Notes: generated by a model not told the origin, from the letters alone. Positions 39,404 to 48,478 are shown, numbered from the stretch's first letter. The stretch is 64,000 nucleotides of DNA from Actinoplanes sp. N902-109 (GCF_000389965.1 NC_021191.1:7875501-7939500); one strand, 5' to 3'. Numbers and translations: made by a program.

Positions 39404-40080
39404 GACGGCGTCCGCAGCCGGTAGCCGCGGCTCACCACGGTGTCGATCGAGCCCTCGCCGAGCTTGCGGCGCAGCGTGCCGACGGTGACCCGGACGGTCT
39501 GGGTGAACGGGTCGGCGTTGGCGTCCCACACGTGCTCGAGCAGTTCCTCGCTCGACACCACGTGCCCGGGGCGGTGCATCAGGTACTCCAGGATGCCGAA
39601 CTCCTTGGGCGTCAGCGTCAGCGGCTCACCGGCCCTGGTCACCGTGTGCCGGGCGACGTCGAGCACCAGATCGCCGGCCCGCACCACCGCCGACGACCCG
39701 TTGGTGTCGCGGCGCAGCAGGGCCCGGACCCGGGCCAGCAGCTCGGCCAGCGCGAACGGCTTGACCAGGTAGTCGTCGGCGCCCTCGTCGAGACCGCGGA
39801 CCCGGTCCTCGACGCGGCCGCGGGCGGTGAGCATCAGGACCCGTACGTCATGGTCGCCCGGGGTCCGCAGGGTGCCGTCCCGCAGCGAGCGGCACAGCGC
39901 GAACCCGTCGCCGTCGGGCAGGTTGACGTCGAGCAGCATGAGGTCGTACTCGTTGACGATCAGCCGGTCGTAGGCCTGCGCCGAGGTGCCGGCGACGTCC
40001 ACCGCGTACCCGGTCCGGGTCAGCCCCGCCCGCAGCCCCTCGGCCAGATCTTCCTCGTCCTCCACCACCAGCAACCGCAT
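39400..40080 (-). CDS. OmpR-family response regulator
   Basis: A 226-aa regulator: receiver domain MRLLVVEDEEDLAEGLRAGL with acidic pocket EDE, phospho-Asp in LMLLDVNLPDGDGF, switch Thr in VLMLTARG and Lys in DYLVKPFALAELLAR. The C-terminal winged helix is ARHTVTRAGEPLTLTPKEFGILEYLMHRPGHVVSSEELLEHVWDANADPFTQTVRVTVGTLRRKL. Co-transcribed with the kinase. GATAGT lies 6 nt before the ATG and GAGGA partly overlaps it. Confidence 0.96.
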   Translation of the reverse strand: MRLLVVEDEEDLAEGLRAGLTRTGYAVDVAGTSAQAYDRLIVNEYDLMLLDVNLPDGDGFALCRSLRDGTLRTPGDHDVRVLMLTARGRVEDRVRGLDEGADDYLVKPFALAELLARVRALLRRDTNGSSAVVRAGDLVLDVARHTVTRAGEPLTLTPKEFGILEYLMHRPGHVVSSEELLEHVWDANADPFTQTVRVTVGTLRRKLGEGSIDTVVSRGYRLRTPS

Positions 40081-40150
40081 TCCTCGACTATCCCTCGCAG
40101 CCGGTGAGAACCCGCCGAAGGCAATACTGGAGACCGACAGAGGAGGTTGC

Positions 40151-41461
40151 GTGTCTGCTCAGCCCGCGCCGGTCGCCGAGACCGGCTATCCGTGGCCCAT
40201 CGAAACCGCACGCCTGGACAACGGGCTGCGGGTCGTCGTCAGCGAGGACCACACGGCTCCCGTGGTGGGGGTCAATCTCTGGTACGACGTCGGATCCCGG
40301 CACGAACCGGACGGCCAGACCGGCTTCGCGCACCTCTTCGAGCACCTCATGTTCGAGGGCTCGCAGCACGTCGCCAAGACCGAGCACATGCGCTACATCC
40401 AGGGCGCCGGTGGCACGCTCAACGCCACCACCAACCCGGACCGCACCAACTACTTCGAGACGCTGCCGGCCGAGCACCTCGAGCTCGCGCTCTGGCTGGA
40501 GGCCGACCGGATGGGCGGGCTGGTGCCCGCGCTCACCCAGGAGACCCTGGACAACCAGCGCGAGGTCGTGAAGAACGAACGGCGCCAGCGCTACGAGAAC
40601 GTGCCCTACGGCGACGCCTGGCTGCGGCTGCTGGCCCTGCTCTACCCACCGGGCCACCCCTATCACCACCCGACGATCGGGTCGATGGCCGACCTCAACG
40701 CCGCCGCCCTGGAGACGTTCCAGGCGTTCCACGCGCGCTACTACGCCCCGAACAACGCTGTGCTGTCGGTGGTCGGTGACGTCACGCCGGCCGACGTGTT
40801 CGCGCTCGCGGAGAAGTACTTCGGCTCGATCGAGCCGGTGGCCGGCATCCCGGCCGCACCCTCGGGCCACCTGCCCGGCCCCGCCACCAGCCCGGTGAGC
40901 GAGACCGTCACCGGCACCGTCCCGGCACCGCGGGTCTACCTGTCGCACCGCACCCACCCGTTCGGCACCGCCGGGTACGACGCGATCACCGTGCTCGCCT
41001 CGGTGCTGGGCAGCGGCCGGGGCAGCCGGCTCTACCAGCGGCTGGCCGACGGCGCCCGGATCGCCCAGCCCGACTACATCGCCGCGTACGGGGTGGACCT
41101 CGCGCACGCACCGGCACCGCTGATCATCACGGCCACCGCCAAGGACGGCGTGGACATCGGCACGCTCACCGACGGGGTCGCCGAGGTGGTCGCGAGCATG
41201 GCCACCGAGCCGGTCACCGACGCCGAACTCGACCGGGCCAAGGCGCTGCTGACCACCTCGTGGTGGCGGCAGATGGCCACGGTGGCCGGCCGGGCCGACG
41301 CGCTGAGCCGCTATGCCACCCAGTTCGGCGATCCGGCCGTGGCGGCGTACCGGTTGCCGCAGTGGCAGGCGGTCACCGCCGGCGACATCGCCGACGCCGC
41401 CCGGACCCTCGATCCGGCATCCCGGGTCACGCTGACCTACCTCCCGGAAGGGGACGCCTGA
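40151..41461 (+). CDS. M16 zinc metallopeptidase, active subunit
   Basis: A 436-aa M16B peptidase. The inverted zinc motif HLFEH is at residues 61-65 (GQTGFAHLFEHLMFEGSQHV) with the third ligand in the downstream Glu of NQREVVKNERRQRYEN. GTG start 5 nt after AGGAGG. Its stop overlaps the ATG of the next gene (TGATG). The pair matches bacterial heterodimeric M16B peptidases, in which one subunit carries zinc and the other an Arg/Tyr substrate-binding pair. No signal peptide seen; cytoplasmic. Confidence 0.94.
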   Translation: MSAQPAPVAETGYPWPIETARLDNGLRVVVSEDHTAPVVGVNLWYDVGSRHEPDGQTGFAHLFEHLMFEGSQHVAKTEHMRYIQGAGGTLNATTNPDRTNYFETLPAEHLELALWLEADRMGGLVPALTQETLDNQREVVKNERRQRYENVPYGDAWLRLLALLYPPGHPYHHPTIGSMADLNAAALETFQAFHARYYAPNNAVLSVVGDVTPADVFALAEKYFGSIEPVAGIPAAPSGHLPGPATSPVSETVTGTVPAPRVYLSHRTHPFGTAGYDAITVLASVLGSGRGSRLYQRLADGARIAQPDYIAAYGVDLAHAPAPLIITATAKDGVDIGTLTDGVAEVVASMATEPVTDAELDRAKALLTTSWWRQMATVAGRADALSRYATQFGDPAVAAYRLPQWQAVTAGDIADAARTLDPASRVTLTYLPEGDA

Positions 41462-42807
41462 TGAGCCTCGTCGAGACGCGACCACAGCCGGGCGAGGCAC
41501 GCCCGTACGCGTTCCCCGAGATCCGCCGGCAGGCGCTGGCCGGTGGCCAGGTCGTCGCCGCGCACATGCCCGGGCAGCTGCTGGCCACCGCCACGCTGCT
41601 GCTGGACGCCGGTGCCGCCCGCGAGCCGAGCGGCCGCGAGGGCACCGCCGGGGTGCTGGCCAAGAGCCTGGAGGAGGGCACCACCGCCCGCGACTCGGCC
41701 GGCTACGCACTGGCCCTCGAAGGGCTGGGTGCCGAGCTGAGCACGTCGGTCGACTGGGACTCGTTCCGGGTCGGGGTGTCCGTGCCGGTCGGTCTGCTGC
41801 CGCAGGCGGTGCGGCTGATGGCCGAGGCCGCCCGCACCCCGCGGCTGGAGCCGGTGGATGTGGCGCGGGTGCGCGACGACGAGGCGACCGCGCTGCGGAT
41901 GGACTGGGCGCAGCCGGGCCCACGCGCGGACGCCGCGTTGCGCGCCGACCTGTTCGGTGCGGGGGAACGCTACGGCCGCCCGTTGAACGGTGACCCCGAC
42001 TCGGTCGCCGCGGTCACGGTCGAGGACGTCGTGTCGTTCCACGAGGCCTGGTTGCAGCGGCCCGGGGTGCTGCTGGTGGCCGGCGACCTCAACCGGCTCG
42101 ACCTCGGGGAGCTGGCCGCGGCCGCGTTCGCCGGCACCGCCGGGGCGCAGCCCACCGTCGGGGGCCCGCTGGGCGTCCCGGCCGGCACCGCCCGGCGGGT
42201 GCTGCTGGTGGACCGGCCCGGCTCGGTGCAGTCCACGCTGCGGCTGGGCCACCGGGCCCCGGAACGCGCCCACCCCGACTACGTGCCGATCACGCTGGCC
42301 GCGACGGTGCTCGGCGGGGCCTTCACCTCCCGGCTCAACCACCTCATCCGCGAGGTCAAGGGCTACACGTACGGCATCCGCGCGGACTTCGCGATGACCC
42401 GCCGGTTCGGCCGGTTCGGGGTCAGCTCGTCGGTGCAGACCGCGGTCACCGCGCCCGCGCTGGTCGACACGGTCGGCGAGATCGCCCGCACGCACGCCGG
42501 TGGTGTCACCGAGGAGGAGCTGGCGGTCGCCCGCACCTGGCGGGCCGGGTCGCTGTCGGTGGACATGCAGACGCCCAGCTCGATCGCCGGGGCGCTGGCC
42601 ACGCTGGTGATCCACGACCTGCCCGACGACTACTACCCGACGTTGCGCACCAAGCTGCTGGAGACCACGGCCGAGGAGGTGTCGGCCGCGGCGGCCGCCC
42701 ACCTGCAGCCGGACGCGCTGACGCTGGTGGTCGAGGGCGACGCCGCGCTCATCCGGGACGAGCTGGTGGCCAGCGAAATCGGCGAGGTCGTGGACGTCGG
42801 CCGGTGA
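41461..42807 (+). CDS. M16 peptidase-like, inactive partner subunit
   Basis: A 448-aa homologue of the upstream peptidase whose HxxEH position reads GVLAKSLEEGT, so it cannot bind zinc. It keeps the late glycine-rich region (TVLGGAFTSRLNHLIREVKGYTYGI) with the Arg and Tyr that in such subunits complete the active site of the partner. Translationally coupled to the active subunit. A strong hairpin follows the stop. Confidence 0.93.
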   Translation: MSLVETRPQPGEARPYAFPEIRRQALAGGQVVAAHMPGQLLATATLLLDAGAAREPSGREGTAGVLAKSLEEGTTARDSAGYALALEGLGAELSTSVDWDSFRVGVSVPVGLLPQAVRLMAEAARTPRLEPVDVARVRDDEATALRMDWAQPGPRADAALRADLFGAGERYGRPLNGDPDSVAAVTVEDVVSFHEAWLQRPGVLLVAGDLNRLDLGELAAAAFAGTAGAQPTVGGPLGVPAGTARRVLLVDRPGSVQSTLRLGHRAPERAHPDYVPITLAATVLGGAFTSRLNHLIREVKGYTYGIRADFAMTRRFGRFGVSSSVQTAVTAPALVDTVGEIARTHAGGVTEEELAVARTWRAGSLSVDMQTPSSIAGALATLVIHDLPDDYYPTLRTKLLETTAEEVSAAAAAHLQPDALTLVVEGDAALIRDELVASEIGEVVDVGR

Positions 42808-42813
42808 GTTAAG

Positions 42814-42851
42814 CTGCGGGGCCACCGCTCACATCGGCGGTAGCCCCGCAG
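42814..42851 (+). terminator. Terminator of the M16 pair
   Basis: Arms CTGCGGGGC and GCCCCGCAG with an inner ACCGC/GCGGT extension. It starts 6 nt after the stop and ends 18 nt before the next start. No T-run, as is usual in very GC-rich genomes. Confidence 0.75.
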
Positions 42852-42869
42852 CAGTTCAGGACGGCTCGC

Positions 42870-44318
42870 ATGCCCACTAACCTCACCGCGTCGTCGGCCA
42901 CGTTCCCCCGCCGGCGAGTCACCGCACCGCGGGCCGCAGGGCAACCCCGGCTCGCCCCGGAGGCCGCGGCGATCAGCGCGTACGCCCCCCGCAAGGTCGT
43001 CGAGCCGGCGCTGACCGAGCCGGTCGGGCGGGCCTACCACTACCTCGACGTGGTGCAGGACGCCTACGTCAAGGGCGGCGAGCCCCGGCTGCTGCAGAGC
43101 TACAACAACGAGTCCGAGCTGATGACCACGGCGTTCGTGTACGACAACGCGCTGGCCACGCTCGCCTGGCTGGCCAACCCGACGGTGGCGAACGTCCGCC
43201 GGGCCCGGCTCGTCGGCGACGCGCTGCTGTGGGCACAGATGCACGACGAAACGTACGCGGACGGCCGGCTGCGCCAGGCGTACGCCGCAGGCCCGATGCA
43301 GTTCTATGGCGACGGGCCGTCCTTCCCGGGGCTCAAGCGCGAGGACGGCAAGGCGGCACACCTGTGGCCGTTCGGCTTCGGTGGCTCCTCGACCGGCGAC
43401 ATGGCCTGGGCCGGGCTGGCCCTGGCCCAGCTCTACATCGACACCCGCATCGGCAAGTACCTCGACGGTGCGAGCGCGCTCGCCCGGTGGATCGCGGCGC
43501 AGCGCTCGCCCTACCACTACGGCGGCTATCACGGCGGGGTGCAGGCCGACGGCGAGACCCCGCAGCGCTGGGCGTCGACCGAGCACAACATCGACGCGTA
43601 CGCGCTGTTCGACCTGCTCGGCAAGCTCACCAAGGAGCGCAGCTGGGCGGCGCACGCGGAGGTGGCCGCCGGCTTCGTCCGCGCGATGTGGAACCGGCAG
43701 GGCGGCCACTTCTGGACCGGCACCCTGGGCGGGCTCGACGGCGAGGACCCGAACGCGATCAACGTCGGCAACGTGCCCGAGGACGTGCAGACCTGGGAGC
43801 TGCTGGGCTTCGGCGACTCGCGCTACGACGCGGCCGTCGACTGGGCCACCCGCAACCTGTGGAACACCGACGGCACGGTGTCCGGGGTGACGTACAGCAG
43901 CCACGCCCGGATCTCCGGGGACGCGGTGCCGGGTTCCACGCTGCCGCACAGCCGCGACGCGGTCTGGCTCGAAGGCAACTCCCACGCGGCCCTGGCGCTG
44001 CTGCAGCGGGATGCGCGCGGCGATGCCGCGCTGGCCCGGCAACTGCTGCAGGAAACGGTACGGGCGCAGGAGTCACTCGGCACCGGCCAGACCGTGGGGC
44101 GCACCAGCGACCCGCAGCACGGCAAGCTGTCCAGCCCGGCCGAGGGGGGCAGCTGGACCGGCACCCCGCTCCCGGCCGCCGGCGGCATCGTGGCCGCCAC
44201 CAACTCCTTCGACACCGGCTTCGAGTTCGGCTATTTCGCCCGCCAGCACGTGGGCGCCACCGCCTGGTTCCTGATGGCCGCGCAGAACTTCAACCCGATG
44301 CAGCTCAGCGCGGTGTGA
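42870..44318 (+). CDS. Six-hairpin glycosidase-like protein
   Basis: A 482-aa protein without signal peptide or membrane span. Repeated helical hairpins (TTAFVYDNALATLAWLANPT, SSTGDMAWAGLALAQLYIDTRIGKYLDGASALARWIAAQ, NIDAYALFDLLGKLTKERSW, DAVWLEGNSHAALALL) with conserved aromatic and acidic residues at the helix ends look like an (alpha/alpha)6 barrel of carbohydrate-active enzymes. Catalytic residues could not be assigned. No sugar genes are adjacent. Its end overlaps the convergent lysR gene by 14 nt. Confidence 0.6.
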   Translation: MPTNLTASSATFPRRRVTAPRAAGQPRLAPEAAAISAYAPRKVVEPALTEPVGRAYHYLDVVQDAYVKGGEPRLLQSYNNESELMTTAFVYDNALATLAWLANPTVANVRRARLVGDALLWAQMHDETYADGRLRQAYAAGPMQFYGDGPSFPGLKREDGKAAHLWPFGFGGSSTGDMAWAGLALAQLYIDTRIGKYLDGASALARWIAAQRSPYHYGGYHGGVQADGETPQRWASTEHNIDAYALFDLLGKLTKERSWAAHAEVAAGFVRAMWNRQGGHFWTGTLGGLDGEDPNAINVGNVPEDVQTWELLGFGDSRYDAAVDWATRNLWNTDGTVSGVTYSSHARISGDAVPGSTLPHSRDAVWLEGNSHAALALLQRDARGDAALARQLLQETVRAQESLGTGQTVGRTSDPQHGKLSSPAEGGSWTGTPLPAAGGIVAATNSFDTGFEFGYFARQHVGATAWFLMAAQNFNPMQLSAV

Positions 44319-45117
44319 CCGGGGTGGCCGCGGCGGCCAGGAACGCCCGGACGATCGCCCGGTCGTCGTCCTCCCGCCGGGCGGCGACGAGGTAGCTCGG
44401 CTCGGCGTCCGCCACCGGCACGCAGGCCACGCCCGGCGGCACCGGCGTCACGAGCGAGCGCGGCAGCACGGCGACCATCCGGTCGACGGCGACCAGGGCG
44501 ACCAGCTGAGCCACATCGGCGACCGCACCGTCCCCGGGGAAGGTCTCCCCCGCCAGTTCCGCCCGCCGGATCGTCCCGCGCCGGGCAAGACGATGGCCGG
44601 TGGGCAGCACCGCGACCCGGTCCTCGGTGTGCAGCGTCTCGTAGGCCAGGCCGGTCAGGTCGTCGAACGGGGCGTGGAGCAGGGCGACATCGGCCCGCCC
44701 GTCGTGCAGCTGGCCGGTGCGGTCGGGGCCGCCGCTGAACAGGAGGTCCACCCGGCGGGCGTCGGGGTGCTGGGCGTAGGCGGCGAGGATGCCGGAGAGC
44801 AGGCCGGCATCGCCGCCCGGCTTCAGGATCAGCCGCAGGCTCTCCTGATGGCCCGCCCGCTGCGCGCTCTGCGCGGCCACGGCCACCGCCGACAGGGCGA
44901 GCCGGCCGTGCTCCAGCAGGGCCGCGCCGGCCGGGGTCAGCGTGACGCTGCGGCTCGACCTGCTGAACAGCTGTACCCGCAGCCGCGCCTCGATCCGCTG
45001 GATGGCCTTCGACAGGGCCGGTTGCGCGATCGTGAGCCGCTGCGCGGCCCGGCCGAAATGTAGTTCCTCGGCCACGGTCACGAAATATCGCAGCTCCCGG
45101 GTCTCCAGCAGATCCAT
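44305..45117 (-). CDS. LysR-family transcriptional regulator
   Basis: A 270-aa LysR protein: HTH ELRYFVTVAEELHFGRAAQRLTIAQPALSKAIQRIEARLRVQLF (residues 8-52), linker helix, and an effector domain (ESLRLILKPGGDAGLLSGIL...). It is about 30 aa shorter than usual for LysR. TAACCT lies 6 nt upstream of the ATG, a leaderless-type promoter. It is divergent from the 103-aa hypothetical gene, its most likely target. Confidence 0.92.
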   Translation of the reverse strand: MDLLETRELRYFVTVAEELHFGRAAQRLTIAQPALSKAIQRIEARLRVQLFSRSSRSVTLTPAGAALLEHGRLALSAVAVAAQSAQRAGHQESLRLILKPGGDAGLLSGILAAYAQHPDARRVDLLFSGGPDRTGQLHDGRADVALLHAPFDDLTGLAYETLHTEDRVAVLPTGHRLARRGTIRRAELAGETFPGDGAVADVAQLVALVAVDRMVAVLPRSLVTPVPPGVACVPVADAEPSYLVAARREDDDRAIVRAFLAAAATPVTPR

Positions 45118-45186
45118 TCCGGCAGGTTATCGGTCCAGCTCGAACGGATATTGGACCGCCCGGTCCGGCTGAGCTTCGATTGCCAC

Positions 45187-45498
45187 ATGATCAACCACAC
45201 GATGCTGGTGGCGTTCGCCGGACCGATCCCCGACGCCGACCTCGACCAATTCCTCGGTGAGATCGAAGATGTGCTGCGCAAGACCGGCGTGGTCGAGCAG
45301 GTGTCGGCGCAGCGGCACATCCCCGTGCCCGGTGAGGAGGAGATCCCGGCGATGATCGCGACCGCCGTCCTGAGCGTCGGGGTCACCGACCGGGACGCTC
45401 TGGGGGTGCTGTTCACCGCGCCGGGCGCCGAGGAGATCATCCACCGCTGGCAGGCCCGGTACCCGTACCGGGTGGCCTGGGTGAACCACGAGGTGTGA
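45187..45498 (+). CDS. 103-aa hypothetical protein divergent to lysR
   Basis: A small cytoplasmic alpha/beta protein: MINHTMLVAFAGPIPDADLDQFLGEIEDVLRKTGVVEQV, then PAMIATAVLSVGVTDRDALGVLFTAPGAEEIIHRWQARYPYRVAWVNHEV. The pattern of a strand followed by a helix repeated twice, about 100 aa, resembles ferredoxin-like dimeric proteins (Dabb group), but no signature residue supports a function. A TTG at 45151 and an ATG at 45202 are alternative starts. LysR divergence implies regulated expression. Confidence 0.6.
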   Translation: MINHTMLVAFAGPIPDADLDQFLGEIEDVLRKTGVVEQVSAQRHIPVPGEEEIPAMIATAVLSVGVTDRDALGVLFTAPGAEEIIHRWQARYPYRVAWVNHEV

Positions 45499-45550
45499 CG
45501 TAGGACGGGAACGCTCGTGGCGGTGGCGGCGGGCCGATACCGTCGCGCGC

Positions 45551-46555
45551 ATGACGATCACGAGCTCGGAGCCCGTTGCCAAGCCGGTGCGGGTCCGCCG
45601 GACCGTCTGGCACGTCCTGCTCTGGCTGCTGGTGCTGCCGGGCGCGGCCTGGGTGGCGCTGCGGCTCGTCGGCGGCGAGCGCGGGCTGCTGGTCCAGCTG
45701 TTCGCGTTCACCCCGTACGTCGCGGCGTGGTCGATCCTGCCGGCGGTTGCCGCGCTGGCGACCCGGCGGTGGCTGGTCGCGGCGCTTGCCACGGTGACCG
45801 TGGCGCTGTTCGCGCTCACCGTGCTGCCCCGGGCGCTGCCCGACCACGACCGCGGCCCGCGGACCGGGGTGAAGCTGCACGTCATGACCCAGAACATGCT
45901 GTTCGGCGGTGCGGACGCCGAGCAGATCGTGCGGGACGTACGCGACAACGACGTGGCCGTGCTGGCAGTGCAGGAGTTCACCCCGGAGGCCGCCACCAGG
46001 CTGGCTCAGGCGGGGCTCGGCGCGCTGCTGCCGTATTCGTCGCTGGGCGCCGAGCCGGGCGCGAGCGGATCGGGGCTGTACTCCCGCTTCCCGCTGACCA
46101 GCCCGGGCGTCCTGCGCAACGGCGCCGGGTGGCGGTTCGCCCAGGCGTACGGCACCATCCAGCCGCCCGGCGCCGACCCGGTGCTGGTGGAATCGGCTCA
46201 CCCGGCGGCGCCGAGCGCTCTTTCCGTCATCGGCGACTGGAAGTCGGACCTGGCCCACGAGCCGCGCGCCGACGCCAAGGGCACACCCCGGATCCTGCTC
46301 GGCGACTTCAACTCGACGCTGGACCACAAGCCGCTGCGCGACCTGGTCAACAGCGGCTACCGGGACGCGGCGGCGGCCACCGGCAAGGGCCTGATCGGCA
46401 CCTGGGGCCCGTACGACGGCGACCCCATCCCACCGGTCACCATCGACCACGTCCTGGTCGACAAGCGCCTCGGCGTGCGGGACGTCTCCGTGCACACCAC
46501 CCGGGCCAGCGACCACCGTGCCGTCATCGCGGAGGTCGTTCTTCCGGCGCGCTGA
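45551..46555 (+). CDS. Membrane-anchored endonuclease/exonuclease/phosphatase family protein
   Basis: A 334-aa protein. Three N-terminal helices (about residues 20-40, 49-67, 73-93: VLLWLLVLPGAAWVALRLV, LFAFTPYVAAWSILPAVAAL, WLVAALATVTVALFALTVL) are followed by an extracytoplasmic EEP domain: HVMTQNMLFGGADAEQIVRDV, LAVQEFTPEAATRL (catalytic Glu), RILLGDFNSTLDH (DxN) and IDHVLVD ... ASDHRAVIAEV (DH pair). Substrate could be a phospholipid, sphingomyelin or nucleic acid. TACCGT lies 7 nt before the ATG with no ribosome-binding site. Confidence 0.9.
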   Translation: MTITSSEPVAKPVRVRRTVWHVLLWLLVLPGAAWVALRLVGGERGLLVQLFAFTPYVAAWSILPAVAALATRRWLVAALATVTVALFALTVLPRALPDHDRGPRTGVKLHVMTQNMLFGGADAEQIVRDVRDNDVAVLAVQEFTPEAATRLAQAGLGALLPYSSLGAEPGASGSGLYSRFPLTSPGVLRNGAGWRFAQAYGTIQPPGADPVLVESAHPAAPSALSVIGDWKSDLAHEPRADAKGTPRILLGDFNSTLDHKPLRDLVNSGYRDAAAATGKGLIGTWGPYDGDPIPPVTIDHVLVDKRLGVRDVSVHTTRASDHRAVIAEVVLPAR

Positions 46556-46564
46556 CCGAACGCC

Positions 46565-46681
46565 GTGTGGCGCGTCGACCTGCAGCTGCCCGTGAGCTGG
46601 CCGGCCACCCCGGTGATGCTGCTGATAGCGACGGTCGCCGGCCTGGCCATCACGGTGCGGGCGATGACCAGGCGCGAGTGA
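46565..46681 (+). CDS. Possible 38-aa single-span membrane protein
   Basis: A GTG-started ORF 9 nt after the EEP stop, coding VWRVDLQLPVSWPATPVMLL, then IATVAGLAITVRAMTRRE. It has one hydrophobic segment with a basic C-terminal end and would be co-transcribed. No ribosome-binding site of strength is visible, so translation is uncertain. It ends 4 nt before the convergent cimA stop. Confidence 0.4.
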   Translation: MWRVDLQLPVSWPATPVMLLIATVAGLAITVRAMTRRE

Positions 46682-46685
46682 CGAG

Positions 46686-48272
46686 TCAGACCGCGGCCTT
46701 GGCCGGGGCGAGGCCGTAGGTGAGAGCGTCGGTCAGGGCCTTCCAGGAGGCTTCGACCACGTTCTCGTGGACGCCGACCGTGGTCCAGTCGCGGACGCCG
46801 TTGCTGGTCTCGACGAGGACGCGGGTGATGGCGTTGGAGCCGTGCGAGCCCTCGAGGATGCGGACCTTGTAGTCGGCCAGCTCGAAGTCCTTGAGCTCGG
46901 GATAGTGCTGGGTGAGGGCGGCGCGCAGGGCCTCGTCGAGGGCGTTGACCGGGCCGTTGCCCTCGGCCGTGGCGATGACGCGCTCTCCCCGTACCCGAAG
47001 CTTGACGGTGGCCTCGGAGATGACCTGGCCGTCCTCGCGATGCTCGACCTGGGCCCGGTAGGACTCCAGGGTGAACGGCCGGGTCAGGGCGGCACCCGGC
47101 AGCGCGTCGCGGACCAGCAGTTCGAAGGAGGCGTCGGCGGCCTCGAAGGACCAGCCCCCGGCCTCCAGATCCTTGACCTTGCGGGTCACCTCGGTGAGGG
47201 TCTCCGGGTGGCCGGCCAGGTCCAGCCCCAGCTCACGACTCTTGAGCTCGATGCTGGCCCGGCCGGCCATCTCGGTCACCAGGATCCGCATGTCGTTGCC
47301 CACCACCGACGGGTCGACGTGGTTGTAGAGCAGCGGATCCACTTTGATCGCGCTCGCGTGCAGGCCCGCCTTGTGGGCGAACGCCGCGGCCCCGACATAG
47401 GCCTGGTGGGTGTCGGGGGCGATGTTGGCGATCTCGGCGAGCGCGGTGGACACCCGCGTCGCCTGCTCGAGGCAGCCGTCCGGTAGGACCTTCAGCCCGA
47501 GTTTGAGTTGCAGGTTGCTGACCACGGCGAACAGGTCGGCGTTGCCGGGCCGCTCGCCGTAGCCGTTGGCCGTGCACTGGAAGTGTTTGACGCCCGCCTC
47601 GACGGCGGCGATCGTGTTGGCCACCGCGCACGAGGTGTCGTTCTGGCAGTGGATGCCGAGCCGGTCCGGGGCGACCCCGGTGCGGGCCACGACATCCTCG
47701 ATCGCGGCGGTGATCATGGACGGCAGCATGCCCCCGTTGGTGTCGCACATGACGACCCGTTCGGCACCGGCCTCGAACGCCGCCGTGACGACCGAGGCGG
47801 TGTACCCGGGGTCGTGGCGGAAGCCGTCGAAGAAGTGCTCGCAGTCGACGAACGCGCGGCGGCCGTTGGCGACCAGGTGCCGTACGGTGTCGCGGACCAT
47901 GGCCAGGTTTTCCTCGCCGGTCGTGCGCAGCGCCCGCTCGACGTGCCGGATGTCGGACTTGGCCACCACGCACACCACCGGCGTCCCGGCGTCGAGCAGC
48001 GCCTGCACCTGCGGGTCCTGGGTCACGTCGACACCGGCCTTGCGGGTGGCTCCGAACGCGACCAGGACCGCGTTGGCCAGCTGCAGCTCGGTCTTGGCGC
48101 GTTCGAAGAACTCGGTGTCCTTGGGCATGGCGCCGGGCCAGCCACCCTCGATGAACCCCACCCCGAACTCGTCGAGCAGCCGCGCGACAGCCAGTTTGTC
48201 GGCCACCGAGTAGCTGATGCCCTCGCGCTGCCCGCCGTCGCGCAACGTGGTGTCGAAGACCTGGTAGTCCAT
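46686..48272 (-). CDS. cimA: (R)-citramalate synthase
   Basis: CimA condenses pyruvate and acetyl-CoA to citramalate, giving 2-ketobutyrate for isoleucine without threonine deaminase. The 528-aa HMGL-like protein starts MDYQVFDTTLRDGGQREGISYSVADKLAVA. It has the metal site (DTTLRDG) and HCQNDTSCAVANTIAAVEAGVKHFQCTANGYGERPGNADL, plus the C-terminal LeuA-like regulatory domain (about residues 400-520) that normally binds isoleucine. LeuA itself is a different subgroup, and the GYGERPGN/NLQLKLG segments fit the CimA branch. An attenuator and leader peptide lie upstream. Confidence 0.88.
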   Translation of the reverse strand: MDYQVFDTTLRDGGQREGISYSVADKLAVARLLDEFGVGFIEGGWPGAMPKDTEFFERAKTELQLANAVLVAFGATRKAGVDVTQDPQVQALLDAGTPVVCVVAKSDIRHVERALRTTGEENLAMVRDTVRHLVANGRRAFVDCEHFFDGFRHDPGYTASVVTAAFEAGAERVVMCDTNGGMLPSMITAAIEDVVARTGVAPDRLGIHCQNDTSCAVANTIAAVEAGVKHFQCTANGYGERPGNADLFAVVSNLQLKLGLKVLPDGCLEQATRVSTALAEIANIAPDTHQAYVGAAAFAHKAGLHASAIKVDPLLYNHVDPSVVGNDMRILVTEMAGRASIELKSRELGLDLAGHPETLTEVTRKVKDLEAGGWSFEAADASFELLVRDALPGAALTRPFTLESYRAQVEHREDGQVISEATVKLRVRGERVIATAEGNGPVNALDEALRAALTQHYPELKDFELADYKVRILEGSHGSNAITRVLVETSNGVRDWTTVGVHENVVEASWKALTDALTYGLAPAKAAV

Positions 48273-48311
48273 GGGAGTGCGTCCTTCCTTCGAAACGAGG
48301 GGTGACCCAAC

Positions 48312-48342
48312 AAAAAGACCCCCCGCGGATGCGGGAGGTCTG
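48312..48342 (-). terminator. cimA attenuator terminator
   Basis: Minus-strand arms AGACCTCCCGC and GCGGGGGGTCT (one wobble pair) around ATCC, followed by TTTTTG, 40 nt before the cimA start codon. An upstream competing hairpin uses GCGCGCCGGC and GCCGCCGCGC. Together with the leader peptide this is a classical attenuator. Confidence 0.88.
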
Positions 48343-48370
48343 CGCGGCGGCGGGAGCGTCAGCCGGCGCG

Positions 48371-48418
48371 CTAGGTGCGAATAATCAGCACGAGGGTGTG
48401 GGTCACGTTGCGAAGCAT
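48371..48418 (-). CDS. cimA leader peptide
   Basis: A 15-codon ORF, MLRNVTHTLVLIIRT, ending 28 nt before the terminator stem. The run Leu-Val-Leu-Ile-Ile makes translation sensitive to all three branched-chain aminoacyl-tRNAs; scarcity would stall the ribosome there and favour the antiterminator. Ile codons are ATT, rare in this genome, which would sharpen sensitivity to isoleucine, the product of the CimA route. Confidence 0.85.
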   Translation of the reverse strand: MLRNVTHTLVLIIRT

Positions 48419-48478
48419 GCCACTCACCCGGCGCTCGTGGGACGGAAGTCCAGACTCCGGGACGATAAAGTCGGAGGG

